A stretch of DNA of 10,936 nt, from the NCBI GenBank assembly GCA_010094045.1, contig ML986732.1, positions 103,120 to 114,055 of the forward strand, read 5' to 3'. The translations under genes and the position numbers were made by a program. Position 1 is the stretch's first letter; each line of letters opens with the position of its first letter. Source of the DNA: Lojkania enalia (taxonomy: Eukaryota; Ascomycota; Dothideomycetes; Pleosporales). Below the pieces are notes generated by a model, which saw only the letters and a list, made by a program, of their open reading frames with translations, was not told the DNA's origin and did not search any database. Of the stretch, positions 1 through 8,078 are shown in pieces.

Positions 1-1018
1 AGGATAATCTTATAATTATAAGGGTAGTATTCCGGCAATTAATAAGCTATAGTTTTACTAAATATATCCTAATACTTATAGTATTTAGATAGTAATTAGA
101 AATTTACTAGTACTTCGTTTTTAGTCTTGTCTTCCAGCTCTAGGACTTACTTATCTTTAATTAGCCGCTCGATTTCGTATAGAGATATAGAGAAAAACTT
201 GTTCTCTTTTCTCTTTATATTAAAGTAGAAAGTATTAGCTAAGATAAGAGTAATAATAGAAGAATAGACTTTCTTTAGATCAGGTTTAAACTTTATTATA
301 TATAAGCGTATAGGAGTTCTAAACTTATTTAAATTATAGGCTATAGAAGACTAATATAGTTTTAGTAGTCTTAATAGACCCTTAATATAATAGATAGTCG
401 GACTATAAGACTATTAATACTAGTTCTTTTCTTATAGAACGTTGCGTCGCTAGATATCTAGCTCTACCTCTTTATTGTGTACTAGCTGAGTTAATTGTAT
501 AAGAAGAGAAGGTAAAGAATTATAAGTAGTAGAATACTTAGAAGGCTATATAATCTAATTCTTATCTATATTTAACTAGAGTTAAAAATAACGTAACTAT
601 TTAATACTAATAATATAATCTTAAATACCTAGATCTATAATAATAAATAGATAGTTTTAGATAGTTTTCCTATTAATTTACAGGTATAAGTAGATATACT
701 AATTAACTAGAGTTTAGATTCAATCCTAAAAACCTTTAACAGTAATTTTAAAGGGTAAACGCTGTATTAATATATATAGAGCTTAGAAGAGTAATCTAGC
801 TATTATAGAATTAATAAATAAGAAGCTTTAGGTACTAGTATTAATAAGAGCGTTTAGTTGTATACTAACGCTTTTTAAATATAAAATAGTAGGAATTTAG
901 AAGTACTTTCCTCTAAATAAATACGATAAATTAATATTTAATAAGTTGTACTTACTTAAGTTTAGGATAGAAAGTTTTCCTAAACGTTTCTATTTCCTAC
1001 CTAAAAACCATCTAGATA
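1..1018 (-). pseudogene. pol: Element A pol, N-terminal part (protease region), broken
   Basis: This is the front of the pol frame of element A, read leftward and cut by the window start just before the RT domain. It corresponds to about 8040-9057 of the other copy, which defines the frame. The retropepsin active-site codons lie at 842-831 and read Asn-Thr-Ser-Thr where the family has Asp-Thr-Gly-Ala. The first and third changes are G-to-A in a TpG context. The other copy reads Asn-Ile-Ser-Ala at the same place, so together the two copies imply an ancestral DTGA. Several in-frame stops are present. The start is uncertain because pol probably began by a -1 shift out of gag. Confidence 0.75.
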
Positions 1019-2208
1019 GTACTTGTTTATATTTAGAAACTCTTCTTCTTTAATCTTCTTTTATTTAACCTCTATCTCTTATATTTTAAAAACTATATAT
1101 TTATTTATAAAGTATTCTAGTTTACTATAGTTATAGTAATTATTTAAAGTCGTATATTTTTTAGGTGCGAGAGATTTACTAGATTATTAGAAAGTAATTA
1201 TAGTAGAATAAGGTATTAATACTAGAGTAGATTAGGGTAGTATTAGACTATAGGTTACCTTAGATAAACTCTTAAAAACCTTCTAGTACTAATCCGAATT
1301 TGTTTTAGCTACAATCTATAAGCTAATAGTTTATTTTAGAAGGTTAGAAATACTCCTCCTTTCTATATTATAGGCTGTTAAGTAGGTAACTATAGCGTTA
1401 AAGGAGCCTTTCTATATAAGCTTAAAGCTAAGGTTTAGTATTCTTAGACTGAGGAGAATCTTATCTTATAGGTAGAAGAACTACTTAGATTAGAATACAA
1501 ATCCCCTAATAGCTGTACTAATAAAGCGAGTTTTAAAAGTTAGAAACGCTTCTCTCTTATTTATCCTTAGGATCTAAAACGTCTATCGTACCTCTATCTC
1601 TTTATTACTTATAATAAAATATAATTATAGAAGCGAAATTATTTCTTTAATATTCTTAAACTAATACTAGTCCAATTTAGCTAGGTATTTTAGCTCTAAA
1701 TACCCTTTCGCAGTACTAGAGGTATATCTCTATACTAATACTATATATATATACTTTATTAGATAGTAATCTATATTAATTTTAAGTTAGTCTAGGATTA
1801 AAACTTACTATTATTTAAATATAGGTTTATTACTATCTATAAAGCTTTTAATTTTAGGCGTATATTTAGTAAGGTAGATTTAAAGAGGTTTAAAGATAGC
1901 TAAGAGGTTTCTTACTAGAAGAGTTATAAAAGTTTCTTAACGTATTATTAGTTCTAATTCGGTAGTTTATAGAGATTAATTAAGACTAACAATTCTCTAT
2001 TATATTAAATATATAATCTCCTCTTATAAAATTGTAATTTATTTCTTAAGAGTTAGTTTACTCTAATTTTCCTCTAAATTAGATAGGTTCTTTATTATAG
2101 GCCTTATAGAGAGGGGTCCGCCTATTACAGGGCCCCTTATAGGAGGTAACAGTTGTTTTACACGCGTAGATAGAAGCTTACTCTTACTATAACTTATACG
2201 TATATCGG
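980..2208 (-). pseudogene. gag: Element A gag, broken
   Basis: This is the gag remnant of element A, assigned by exact collinearity with the gag frame of the other copy (about 6850-8078). Its C-terminal zinc knuckle falls at about 1138-1096, where the CX2CX4HX4C cysteine and histidine positions appear as tyrosine (TGC/TGT to TAC/TAT, CAC/CAT to TAC/TAT), as in the other copy. The mid part has the fungal gypsy capsid look, with a Leu/Tyr-rich helix and a basic RNQL-like segment near 1910. The start codon cannot be identified because ATG is destroyed by RIP, so the upstream limit is approximate. Stops at former Gln and Trp codons make it non-functional. Confidence 0.7.
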
Positions 2209-2443
2209 TTCTAATATAAGAATTAGAAGGTAAATTATAGTTAGATATTAGCGGTTACCTCCGATTCTAATAGGTTATTAGTAGTCTCCGAGTTTCTACC
2301 TAGGCGTACTCTACGCAGCTTTTCTAAAGGCAATCCTAATTGTAGAGGATAGAAAGTTCTAAACCTAAAAGTTTTAGTTAATAAAAAGTCTTTAAGATTC
2401 TGTCTAGGTAACTAAATAATTTAATATAACGGTATATAAGTAT

Positions 2444-2445
2444 TA
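2444..2445. other. Empty TA site matching the pogo insertion point
   Basis: This TA is the counterpart of the pogo target duplication in the other arm. On the minus strand the local sequence reads AGTTA-TA-ATACTTATATACC. In the other arm the left flank ends AGATTA-TA at 4762 and the right flank resumes TA-ATACTTATATAC at 6613. It shows the pre-insertion state and fixes the transposon ends. Confidence 0.88.
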
Positions 2446-2719
2446 TAACTTAAATTAAATCGGGTATATTTTAGACTTAAATATAGTTAAATAAATAATC
2501 GATACGATATTATTAAAGAGGCTATTACTAGTAGTATTAAGTTCTTCTATATAATATAATAGCGCAGGTAAGATAATAGGTCTAAATATAGTACAAATCT
2601 ACTTAGAGGTATATAGGAGTATATAAGGGTTTAGGGATCTAAGAATTCTATTAACACCTATAGGCCTTATATAAAAGAATATAGAAGAACTATTAAACTA
2701 CTTATAAGGGAGTGTATAA

Positions 2720-2747
2720 CTATATATAGAAGGGAAAAGGGGCGGAG
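2720..2747 (-). promoter_or_regulatory. Candidate LTR core promoter of element A
   Basis: On the minus strand a CT-rich tract (CCGCCCCTTTTCCCTTC) runs directly into TATATATAG at 2728-2720. A pyrimidine tract followed by a TATA box is common in fungal LTR promoters. The same arrangement is conserved in the other LTR. It is inferred from sequence only and is unlikely to be active now. Confidence 0.45.
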
Positions 2748-2768
2748 CTAGGGGTAGGATAAGATAAG

Positions 2769-2807
2769 CGAAAAGCTTTAGGATAAGGTTATATATAAAG
2801 CTTTTCG
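2769..2807. repeat. Perfect 11-bp inverted repeat (hairpin) inside the LTR
   Basis: CGAAAAGCTTT at 2769-2779 and AAAGCTTTTCG at 2797-2807 form an 11-bp perfect stem around a 17-base loop. The equivalent in the other LTR (4399-4437) keeps the left half, but the right half has lost the closing bases, reading AAAGCTTTTTA. The hairpin lies between the LTR 5' end and the TATA element, in what would be U3. A regulatory or RNA role is only a guess. Confidence 0.6.
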
Positions 2808-2833
2808 TAGAACGATTTCTTCGCATTATTACA

Positions 2834-2894
2834 TATATACCTCTAAGTAGATTCGTACTATATTTAGACCTATTATCTTACCTACGCTATTATA
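2834..2894 (+). repeat. 3' fragment (61 bp) of an older LTR of the same family
   Basis: This matches LTR positions 219-279 in plus orientation (compare 4591-4651), from TATATACCTCTAAG to the terminal TATTATA. It forms an inverted repeat with 2555-2615 of element A (coordinates sum to 5449). It starts exactly where A's LTR ends, so A inserted within this LTR. The missing 5' part should lie upstream of the window, beyond A. At 2895 homology stops and hAT coding sequence begins, so this LTR had itself inserted into the hAT gene. It could be a solo LTR or the 3' LTR of a full element. Confidence 0.8.
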
Positions 2895-2895
2895 C

Positions 2896-3633
2896 TTATA
2901 GCTATTCTACTAAACAACTCTAGAAACTTAAGACGACTGTATTATACTTAATCAACTTCTTTTTATAATAGACGTTCTTAGTAAATATATAGAGAAGTCT
3001 TTAAGTTCTTATTATATAAATAAAGACTTACTTATATAAATTTAACAAGTAGTTTAGAAGTTTAAGGAGTATTATTATAAGATAGATAACTTACCTTTCT
3101 ATACTACTACACTTATTCTTCATCTAAATTATCGTATAAAATATGTAAAAATTTGGTAGAAACGAGATTATTAAAAGATTATACTTTTTAAAGTAAAAGA
3201 GTTTTAGATATAATATTAAAATTTATAAATTTAACCAAATTTAGTATTATATAAAATACTTAAAATCGTACCTCTATAAGAATTTAATAAGTTTAACCGG
3301 ATTATTAATAAGTTTAATTAATAAATTACTTAGCTAATAAGTTAAAATAAATATAAGGATTACTATATTAAGGTACTATACGAAGTTTAAGTATCTCTTT
3401 TATAATAGTAGTATAGAAGTATATAAAGAAAACGCTAGTTATAACTTTTAATATTTATAGTAAATATTTTATCTATTCTAGTAATAAGCAATAAACTAGA
3501 ACGAGTATTTTTAGGAGATCGTTATATAATCTTATAGGAGAGAATATAGCTTAATATATTAAGTATTAAATATATAGAATATATAAAAAGTTGGTATTAA
3601 AGTAGAATTCTAGTAGGAGACTCTTAAGATGTT
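2896..3633 (+). pseudogene. hAT-family transposase, C-terminal remnant, RIP-mutated
   Basis: One plus-strand frame can be followed from 2896 to about 3633 through many TAA/TAG codons. Near 2896-2960 it reads LxLFY.TTLET.DD, then VLSKYIE, as in the middle of fungal hAT transposases. At about 3070-3140 comes EYYYKIDNLPFYTTTLILH-NYRIKYV, the degraded form of the Asp-Ser-Pro-Val-Tyr-Ala-Ala-Leu-His-Pro segment. At 3472-3513 it reads SILVISNKLERVFL, the SIPxxSDEPERVFS signature of the hAT C-terminal dimerisation domain, followed by a segment ending in IEYIKSW at 3574-3594. The N-terminal half, including any BED finger, is absent and was probably separated by the LTR insertion at 2894. There is no frame change in the visible part. 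The end is approximate (first plausible stop after KSW at 3631). The specific hAT family is not determined. Confidence 0.83.
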
Positions 3634-4372
3634 TATAAGTATCTAAAATTAAGTATAATATATTATATATATTTAAATTGTAAGAAATATATTTAGTCTA
3701 GTTTTAAATCTAATACTAACTGCTATTAAAAACTCTACTAAGAGACCTACTATCCTTACTACTATTATCTTTTAGAGATACTAAATAAGTACGGCTATAA
3801 TACTTAGTATATTTATCGTACGTTAGCTTAGAGTTGTCGTTATTATAAATAGTATATTAAGAAGTATAGTTAGTATAGATATAGTTAGAATATATACTAC
3901 TAAACTAGCTATTAAGAGAGATATATCTAGTATACGTAGTAAATTCTCCTATATAATTATAGGCGGTAGTATAATAATTATATAGCTAGATATTTAGGGT
4001 ACTACAGGAATAGATAAGAAGGCTCTTAATATAGGATTAGCGCTAAAATAAGAGAGTAGTAGTATTAATTCGGTTGTATTATACTATAATAAAAGTATTA
4101 GCTAAATTATATAGAGAAAGACCTTAAGTATAAATTAGAAAGTTAGTAAGTCTAATAATTTTAGGGCCCTTTTTAATAGTTAGATCGAATATATTATAGG
4201 ATTTAGGCTATTAATTTCTTATTATAAAGTAGAAGATCTTACTTAAATAAGCTATAATAAGTAGATAGAAGATTAAAATCTCTTTATATATAGTAGGGTT
4301 TAGGAAATTAGCTTAACTAGTAGTTAAACTACTAAATCTAGTAATAGTATATCTAATAGTCTGGACCGGATT
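3634..4372. other. Unassigned AT-rich stretch between hAT remnant and LTR of element B
   Basis: These 739 bp carry the same RIP-like composition but no motif I can place. Possibly they include the 3' end and terminal inverted repeat of the hAT element; TCTGGACCGG at 4360-4369 is the only GC-rich patch near the right edge. One plus-strand frame shows CKKYI.SSFKSNTNCY at about 3680-3735, loosely like a damaged zinc finger, but this is too weak to call. No tRNA, tandem repeat or open frame is evident. GGATT at 4368-4372 would be the 5-bp target duplication of element B if its far end shows the same bases. Confidence 0.5.
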
Positions 4373-4651
4373 TATAATAATGCGAAGAAATTGTTCTACG
4401 AAAAGCTTTATATACAACCTTATCTTAAAGCTTTTTACTTATCTTATCCTACCCCTAGCTCCGCCTCTTTTCCCTTCTATATATAGTTATATACTCCCTT
4501 ATAAGTAGTTTAGTAGTTCTTTTATATCCTTTTATATAAGGCTTATAGATATTAATAGAATTTCTAGGTCTCTAAACCTCTATATACTTTTATATACCTT
4601 TAAGTAGATTTATACTATATTTAAACCTATTATTTTACCTATACTATTATA
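4373..4651 (+). repeat. 5' LTR of element B (279 bp)
   Basis: It starts TATAATAATGCG (TGTAATAATGCG in element A, so the TG has become TA) and ends TATTATA at 4645-4651, where TATTACA is expected. It pairs with 2833-2555 with a constant coordinate sum of 7206. Differences between the two LTRs are C/T and G/A transitions. Sequence right after the LTR (TTATATAGAAGAATTTAATA) should hold the primer-binding site, but I cannot match it to a tRNA end with confidence after RIP. Confidence 0.88.
4459..4486 (+). promoter_or_regulatory. Candidate LTR core promoter of element B
   Basis: A CT-rich tract (CTCCGCCTCTTTTCCCTTC) is followed at once by TATATATAG at 4478-4486. The same arrangement is kept in the LTR of element A and resembles a fungal core promoter with a pyrimidine tract and TATA box. 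Activity is not implied. Confidence 0.45.
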
Positions 4652-4760
4652 TTATATAGAAGAATTTAATACTACTAGTAATAGCTTCTTTAATAATATT
4701 ATATCGATTATTTATTTAATTATATCTAAGTCTAAAATATATCTAATTTAGTTTAGATTA

Positions 4761-4762
4761 TA
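4761..4762. repeat. TA target-site duplication, left
   Basis: TA directly before the left inverted repeat. The flank GATTATA continues the leader of element B, and the corresponding single TA of the empty site is at 2444-2445. Confidence 0.85.
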
Positions 4763-4813
4763 ATATAAAGTACTACTAAGCCGGCTATACTACTAAGCCG
4801 GCTACTTTTTCTT
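4763..4813 (+). repeat. Left terminal inverted repeat of the pogo element, with internal tandem unit
   Basis: It matches the reverse complement of 6561-6612 over about 51 bp with a few C/T differences and one 1-bp indel. Inside it a unit of about 17 bp, ACTACTAAGCCGGCTAT, is present twice in tandem (4772-4788 and 4789-4804). Such sub-terminal duplication could give two transposase-binding sites per end. The GCCGGC core has no CpA or TpG and has stayed GC-rich in this AT-rich region. Confidence 0.9.
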
Positions 4814-4845
4814 AGTACTACCAACACTATATATAAGACCTTAAT

Positions 4846-6531
4846 TTACTCGCCATCTATAAGAGAACCTATATATAAGATACTTAGACTAGATTTAGAA
4901 GAAGCTTCTATATCTTTTTAGCATATACGAGCGTTATACCCGGTCTTTCTATAGTTCCTATAGTACTATTAACTAGGTTAAACTAGTTTCTTACTACTAC
5001 TACTACGAGCCTTTTTAGATCGCTGAGGAGCTATAGATGCCTCAGCAGCTCTATACGAAGCTCCCTTACTATACTCTATTATACTACTATACTAGATTTA
5101 CTTCCGTTTACGTGTTTTACACTTTATTATAACCTCTAATTACTTTTTAAGCTCTATAATCTAGTAGCTTATAAGAGTATTTTAATGTAGCATTAATTCA
5201 GCTCCTTTTATTAGCTGTAAAAAGCCTTCTTTAGCTTCTTTTAGTAATCGTACGAAGGACCTCTATATAAGAGTTGATTGTAACCCGAATTCTTATATAT
5301 TACTTGGTATTTTTAACTACTATAGTATTTCTAGTAGGGGTGCCTCTAATAGTATATATAACCGGACTTTAAGGCGCTTAAGAATAACCTATATGTTAAT
5401 AGGAACTAGTTTAGATGTCTTAAAAGCCTTTTTATAATTCTTATACGTAAATATATTAAAAAACGCGTTTCTAAAGGCTGGTAGAAAGCCTTCCTTATTA
5501 ATATAGTAGACACGTTAGTATACTAAGTCTTATACGCGCTGGAAGTACTTTAGCTTTAATAGTAAGAAGTATACTATATTAAGTAGCTGTAAGATATATA
5601 ATAAATGTGCTAGTATATAGAGGGTAAGGATCTTTTATATAAGGTAATAATCCTTAAAATCCTAGTTTAGATAGCTCTTATAGCTATTAAGAATAAATAG
5701 CTTATATAACTCTACCTAACGCGTCTTTATATGCGCGTTAAAGTATTTTAACTACTTAAAACTAAGCTTATTATTTGTCCATCTATTCTTAGAAACTAAG
5801 AGCTTCCAGTTATACGGTATATCTGTCTCCTTATACTATACTAAGATATAGACGCGTCCTTTATAGATAATAAATAGTAGAGTTGTATATCTAGTAGTAT
5901 AGATACTCTAGATTACTATAATCTACTCTCGATTACCTAACTAAATAAGTATAGGTCTTATATAGCGTTCTAAACCTATAACAACTTTTATAGAGCTAAT
6001 TATACCTATCTAAAAGCCTATCTTATTAAAGTTATAGATATTATCTTTATAGATATTATACTTAGCTACCGTCTCTTATACGAGCTTAAACTACGCGTTA
6101 ATAACTTCTAGATCTTCTTATAATATCTTCTAATAGTCCTTTACTCGATTGAAAACTGTTTTAAGCTTATTTATACGCGATATAAATCGTTTAGACTAGT
6201 TCTTACTTATAGATATCTTATCCCACGTATATAATAGTTTATCTACTATATCTACTACCTTATAAAGCCGTAGTACAAATCCTTATAAATTAAGGTTAAG
6301 GATATATCGTACGATTATCTACTCTTCAGTTGCTGTAAGCTTTATATAATTTGGTTGAGTTTAAGGTTGAAAGGTAATTCTATAAAGCTGGTTAGAGAGC
6401 CGCTAGTATTATACGTTAAAAACTGCTGTAGCGCGTCGCACGCTTTAAAATTAGCCTAAAATATAGGCCTAAAGGGTAAGTTTAATTCTACCTTCTTAAT
6501 TAGATAGATTAGCTTTATATTGTTAAGACAT
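4846..6531 (-). pseudogene. Fot1/pogo-like transposase, full length but inactivated by RIP
   Basis: The frame runs unshifted from ATG (6531) to TAA (4848-4846), 561 codons, with many internal TAA/TAG codons. Residues about 12-58 are a Psq-type helix-turn-helix (EGRIKLTL, SVRRATAVFNV). Residues about 65-130 are a CENP-B-type helix-turn-helix (KLTATEE, IIVRYIL, LKTVFNRVKDY). Residues about 155-335 are the DDE nuclease: YNFNKIGF (family YNFDETGF) at 166-173, RWTNN near 250, LFILNSYKSY (family LLILDGHESH) at 278-287, and HLLYILQLLN (HSSHLLQPLD) ending at 318. The three catalytic Asp (169, 282, 318) are all Asn here, with 35 residues between the last two. Near the C-terminus residues 524-537 are a damaged CX2CX4HX4C knuckle (Y, Y, Y, C). 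In the living enzyme it would cut and paste the element at TA sites in the nucleus. The start is supported by the conserved-looking MSxQY N-terminus. Confidence 0.93.
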
Positions 6532-6560
6532 AGCGTTGCGTACGGAAAAGTTGCTATATT

Positions 6561-6612
6561 AAGAAAAAGTTGGCCGGCTTGGTAGTATAGCCGGCTCGGT
6601 AGTACTTTATAT
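6561..6612 (-). repeat. Right terminal inverted repeat of the pogo element
   Basis: The reverse complement of the left end. It also contains the tandem unit twice (6587-6603 and about 6572-6586). It retains some bases lost on the left (ACTACCGAG and ACTACCAAG where the left has ACTACTAAG), so it is nearer the ancestral sequence. Confidence 0.9.
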
Positions 6613-6614
6613 TA
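6613..6614. repeat. TA target-site duplication, right
   Basis: TA directly after the right inverted repeat. The following ATACTTATATAC resumes the leader of element B and matches the empty site in the other arm. Confidence 0.85.
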
Positions 6615-6849
6615 ATACTTATATACTATTATATTAAATTATTTAGTTATCTAGATAGGATTTTAAAGACCTTCTATTAACTAAAGCCTTTAAGTTTAGA
6701 ACTTCCTATCCTCTATAATTAGGATTGCTTTTAGAAAAGCCGCGTAGAGTATACCTAGGTAGAAACTTAAAAACTACTAATAACCTATTAGAATCGGAGG
6801 CAACTACTAATATTTAACTATAATTTACCTTCTAATTCCTATACTAGAA

Positions 6850-8078
6850 TTAATATACGCGTAAGTTATAATAAAAGTAAGCTTCTATCTATATATATAG
6901 AATAACTATTACCTCCTATAAAGGGCCTTATAACAGGCGGACCCCTCTCTATAAGACCTATAATAAAGAACCTATCTAATTTAAAGGAAAATCGGAGTAA
7001 ACTAACTTTTAAGGAATAAATTATAATTTTATAAGAGGAGATTATATACTTAATATAATAGAAAACTATTAGTCTTAATTAACCTCTATAAACTACCGAA
7101 TTAGAACTAATAATATACTAAGAAACTTTTGCGACTCTTCTAGTAAGAAACTTCTTAACTACCCTTAAGCCCTCTTAAGCCTATTTTACTAAACATACGC
7201 CTAAAATTAAAAGTTTTATAGATAGTAGTAAACTAATATTTAAATAATAGTAAGCTTTAATCCTAAACTAATTTAAGATTAATATAGATTACTATTAGAT
7301 AGAATATATACGTATAGTATTAGTATAAAGATATACCTCTAATACTGTAAAAGAGTATCTAGAGCTAAAATACCTAGCTAAATTAGACTAGTATTAGTTT
7401 AAGAATATTAGAGAAATAATTTTACTTCTACAATTATATTTTATTATAGATAATAAAGAGATAGAAGCGCGATAGACGTTTTAGATCCTAAGAATAAATA
7501 AGGGAGAAGTATTCCTAACTTTTAAAGCTTGCTTTATTAGTATAACTATTAGAGGATCCGTATCCTAATCTAAGTAGTTCTTCTATCTATAGGATAAGAT
7601 CCTCTCTAGTCTAAAGATACTAAACTTTAGCTTTAAGATTATATAAAAAGGCTTCTTTAACGCTATAGTCGCCTACTTAATAGCCTATAATATAGAAAGG
7701 AGAAGCGTTTCTAACCTTCTAGAATAAACTATTAGCCTATAGATTATAGCTAAAATAAATTCGGATCGGTACTAGAAGGTTTTTAAGAGTTTATCTAAGG
7801 TAACCTATAATCTAATACTACTCTAATCTACTCTAGTATTAATACTTTATTCTACTATAATCGCTTTCTAATAATTTAGTAAGATTCCCGTACTTAAAAG
7901 ATATATAACTTTAGATAATTACTATAATTATAGTAAACTAGGATACTTTACAAATAAATATATAGTCTTTAGAATATAAGAGATAGAGGTTAAATAAAAG
8001 AAGATTAAGAAAGAAGAGTTTTTAGACGTAAATAAGTACTACCTAGATAGTTCTCGAGTAGGAAACAGAAACGCCTAG
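6850..8078 (+). pseudogene. gag: Element B gag, broken
   Basis: Gag forms the retrotransposon's nucleocapsid particle. One frame (codons starting at multiples of three) runs from about 6850 or earlier to the TAG at 8076. N-terminal part: LLPPIKGLITGGPLSIRP near 6910-6960, then a helical, Gln/Leu-rich stretch that may be a coiled coil. Middle: LKYLAKLD.Y.FKNIREIILLLQLYFI (about 7350-7440) and GEVFLTFKACFISITIRGSVS (about 7500-7570), matching the layout of fungal gypsy capsid proteins. C-terminus: a zinc knuckle at 7920-7961 reading YYNYSKLGYFTNKY, in which CX2CX4HX4C positions are now Tyr. The start codon is lost, so the N-terminal limit may be as far up as 6740. The TAG at 8076 may itself be a RIP stop, in which case gag ends at 8096. 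Pol overlaps it in the -1 frame. Confidence 0.78.

Larger units (their letters stand above)
1..2833 (-). mobile_element. Element A: Ty3/gypsy LTR retrotransposon, RIP-mutated, 5' part only
   Basis: This is the minus-strand copy of the same retrotransposon as the element starting at 4373. Reading leftward from 2833 it contains the LTR (2833-2555), an untranslated leader, gag and the first part of pol. The rest of pol and the 3' LTR lie beyond the window start. Position 1 pairs with 9057 of the other copy, 2113-2122 with 6936-6945, and 2825 with 4381, always with a constant coordinate sum on each side of the pogo insertion, so no indels are visible. The copy is full of stops from C-to-T and G-to-A changes. 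It has no pogo insertion and therefore supplies the empty target site. It sits inside an older LTR of the same family, whose 3' remnant is 2834-2894. Confidence 0.9.
2555..2833 (-). repeat. LTR of element A (279 bp, 5' LTR)
   Basis: On the minus strand this LTR begins with TGTAATA at 2833 and ends with TATTATA at 2555, best read as a RIP-altered TATTACA. That gives the usual TG...CA ends and a short terminal inverted repeat. It has the same length as the LTR at 4373-4651 and pairs with it base by base. Its 3' limit is supported independently by the fragment at 2834-2894, which is homologous up to 2894 and then diverges. It holds a CT-rich tract followed by a TATATATA element, and a hairpin. 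It drives transcription leftward, away from the other element. Confidence 0.87.
4763..6612 (-). mobile_element. Fot1/pogo-type DNA transposon, complete, 1850 bp, RIP-mutated
   Basis: The element is bounded by inverted repeats beginning ATATAAAGTACTAC and flanked by TA at 4761-4762 and 6613-6614, the target preference of Tc1/mariner/pogo elements. Comparison with the uninterrupted arm (TA at 2444-2445) fixes the ends to the base. Its length and single transposase gene fit the Fot1/Pot2 group of fungal elements (about 1.8-1.9 kb). The gene fills nearly the whole element on the minus strand. It landed in the leader of element B between LTR and gag and carries its own RIP damage, so it inserted before RIP of this locus ended. 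Confidence 0.93.

Noticed and set aside
3680..3735. BED-type zinc finger
   Set aside because: Only a loose Cys/Ser pattern is present, and it lies downstream of the hAT C-terminus, where a BED finger would not belong in the same gene.
3800..4100. Hydrophobic membrane-protein-like translation on the minus strand
   Set aside because: RIP turns codons into ATA/TTA/CTA-type triplets, so Ile/Leu-rich translations arise in any frame. No family pattern is visible.
2834..4372. Novel system or defence island between the LTRs
   Set aside because: The left half is a hAT transposase remnant and the rest shows no motif or open frame to support such a claim.
4763..4812. AGTACT as the target duplication of the pogo element
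   Set aside because: AGTACT is part of the inverted repeat itself; comparison with the empty site in the other arm shows that only TA is duplicated.
5281..5312. Frameshift in the pogo transposase C-terminal region
   Set aside because: On rechecking the bases, the codon at 5292 is in the same frame as the ATG at 6531 and the stop at 4846; the apparent shift was a counting slip.
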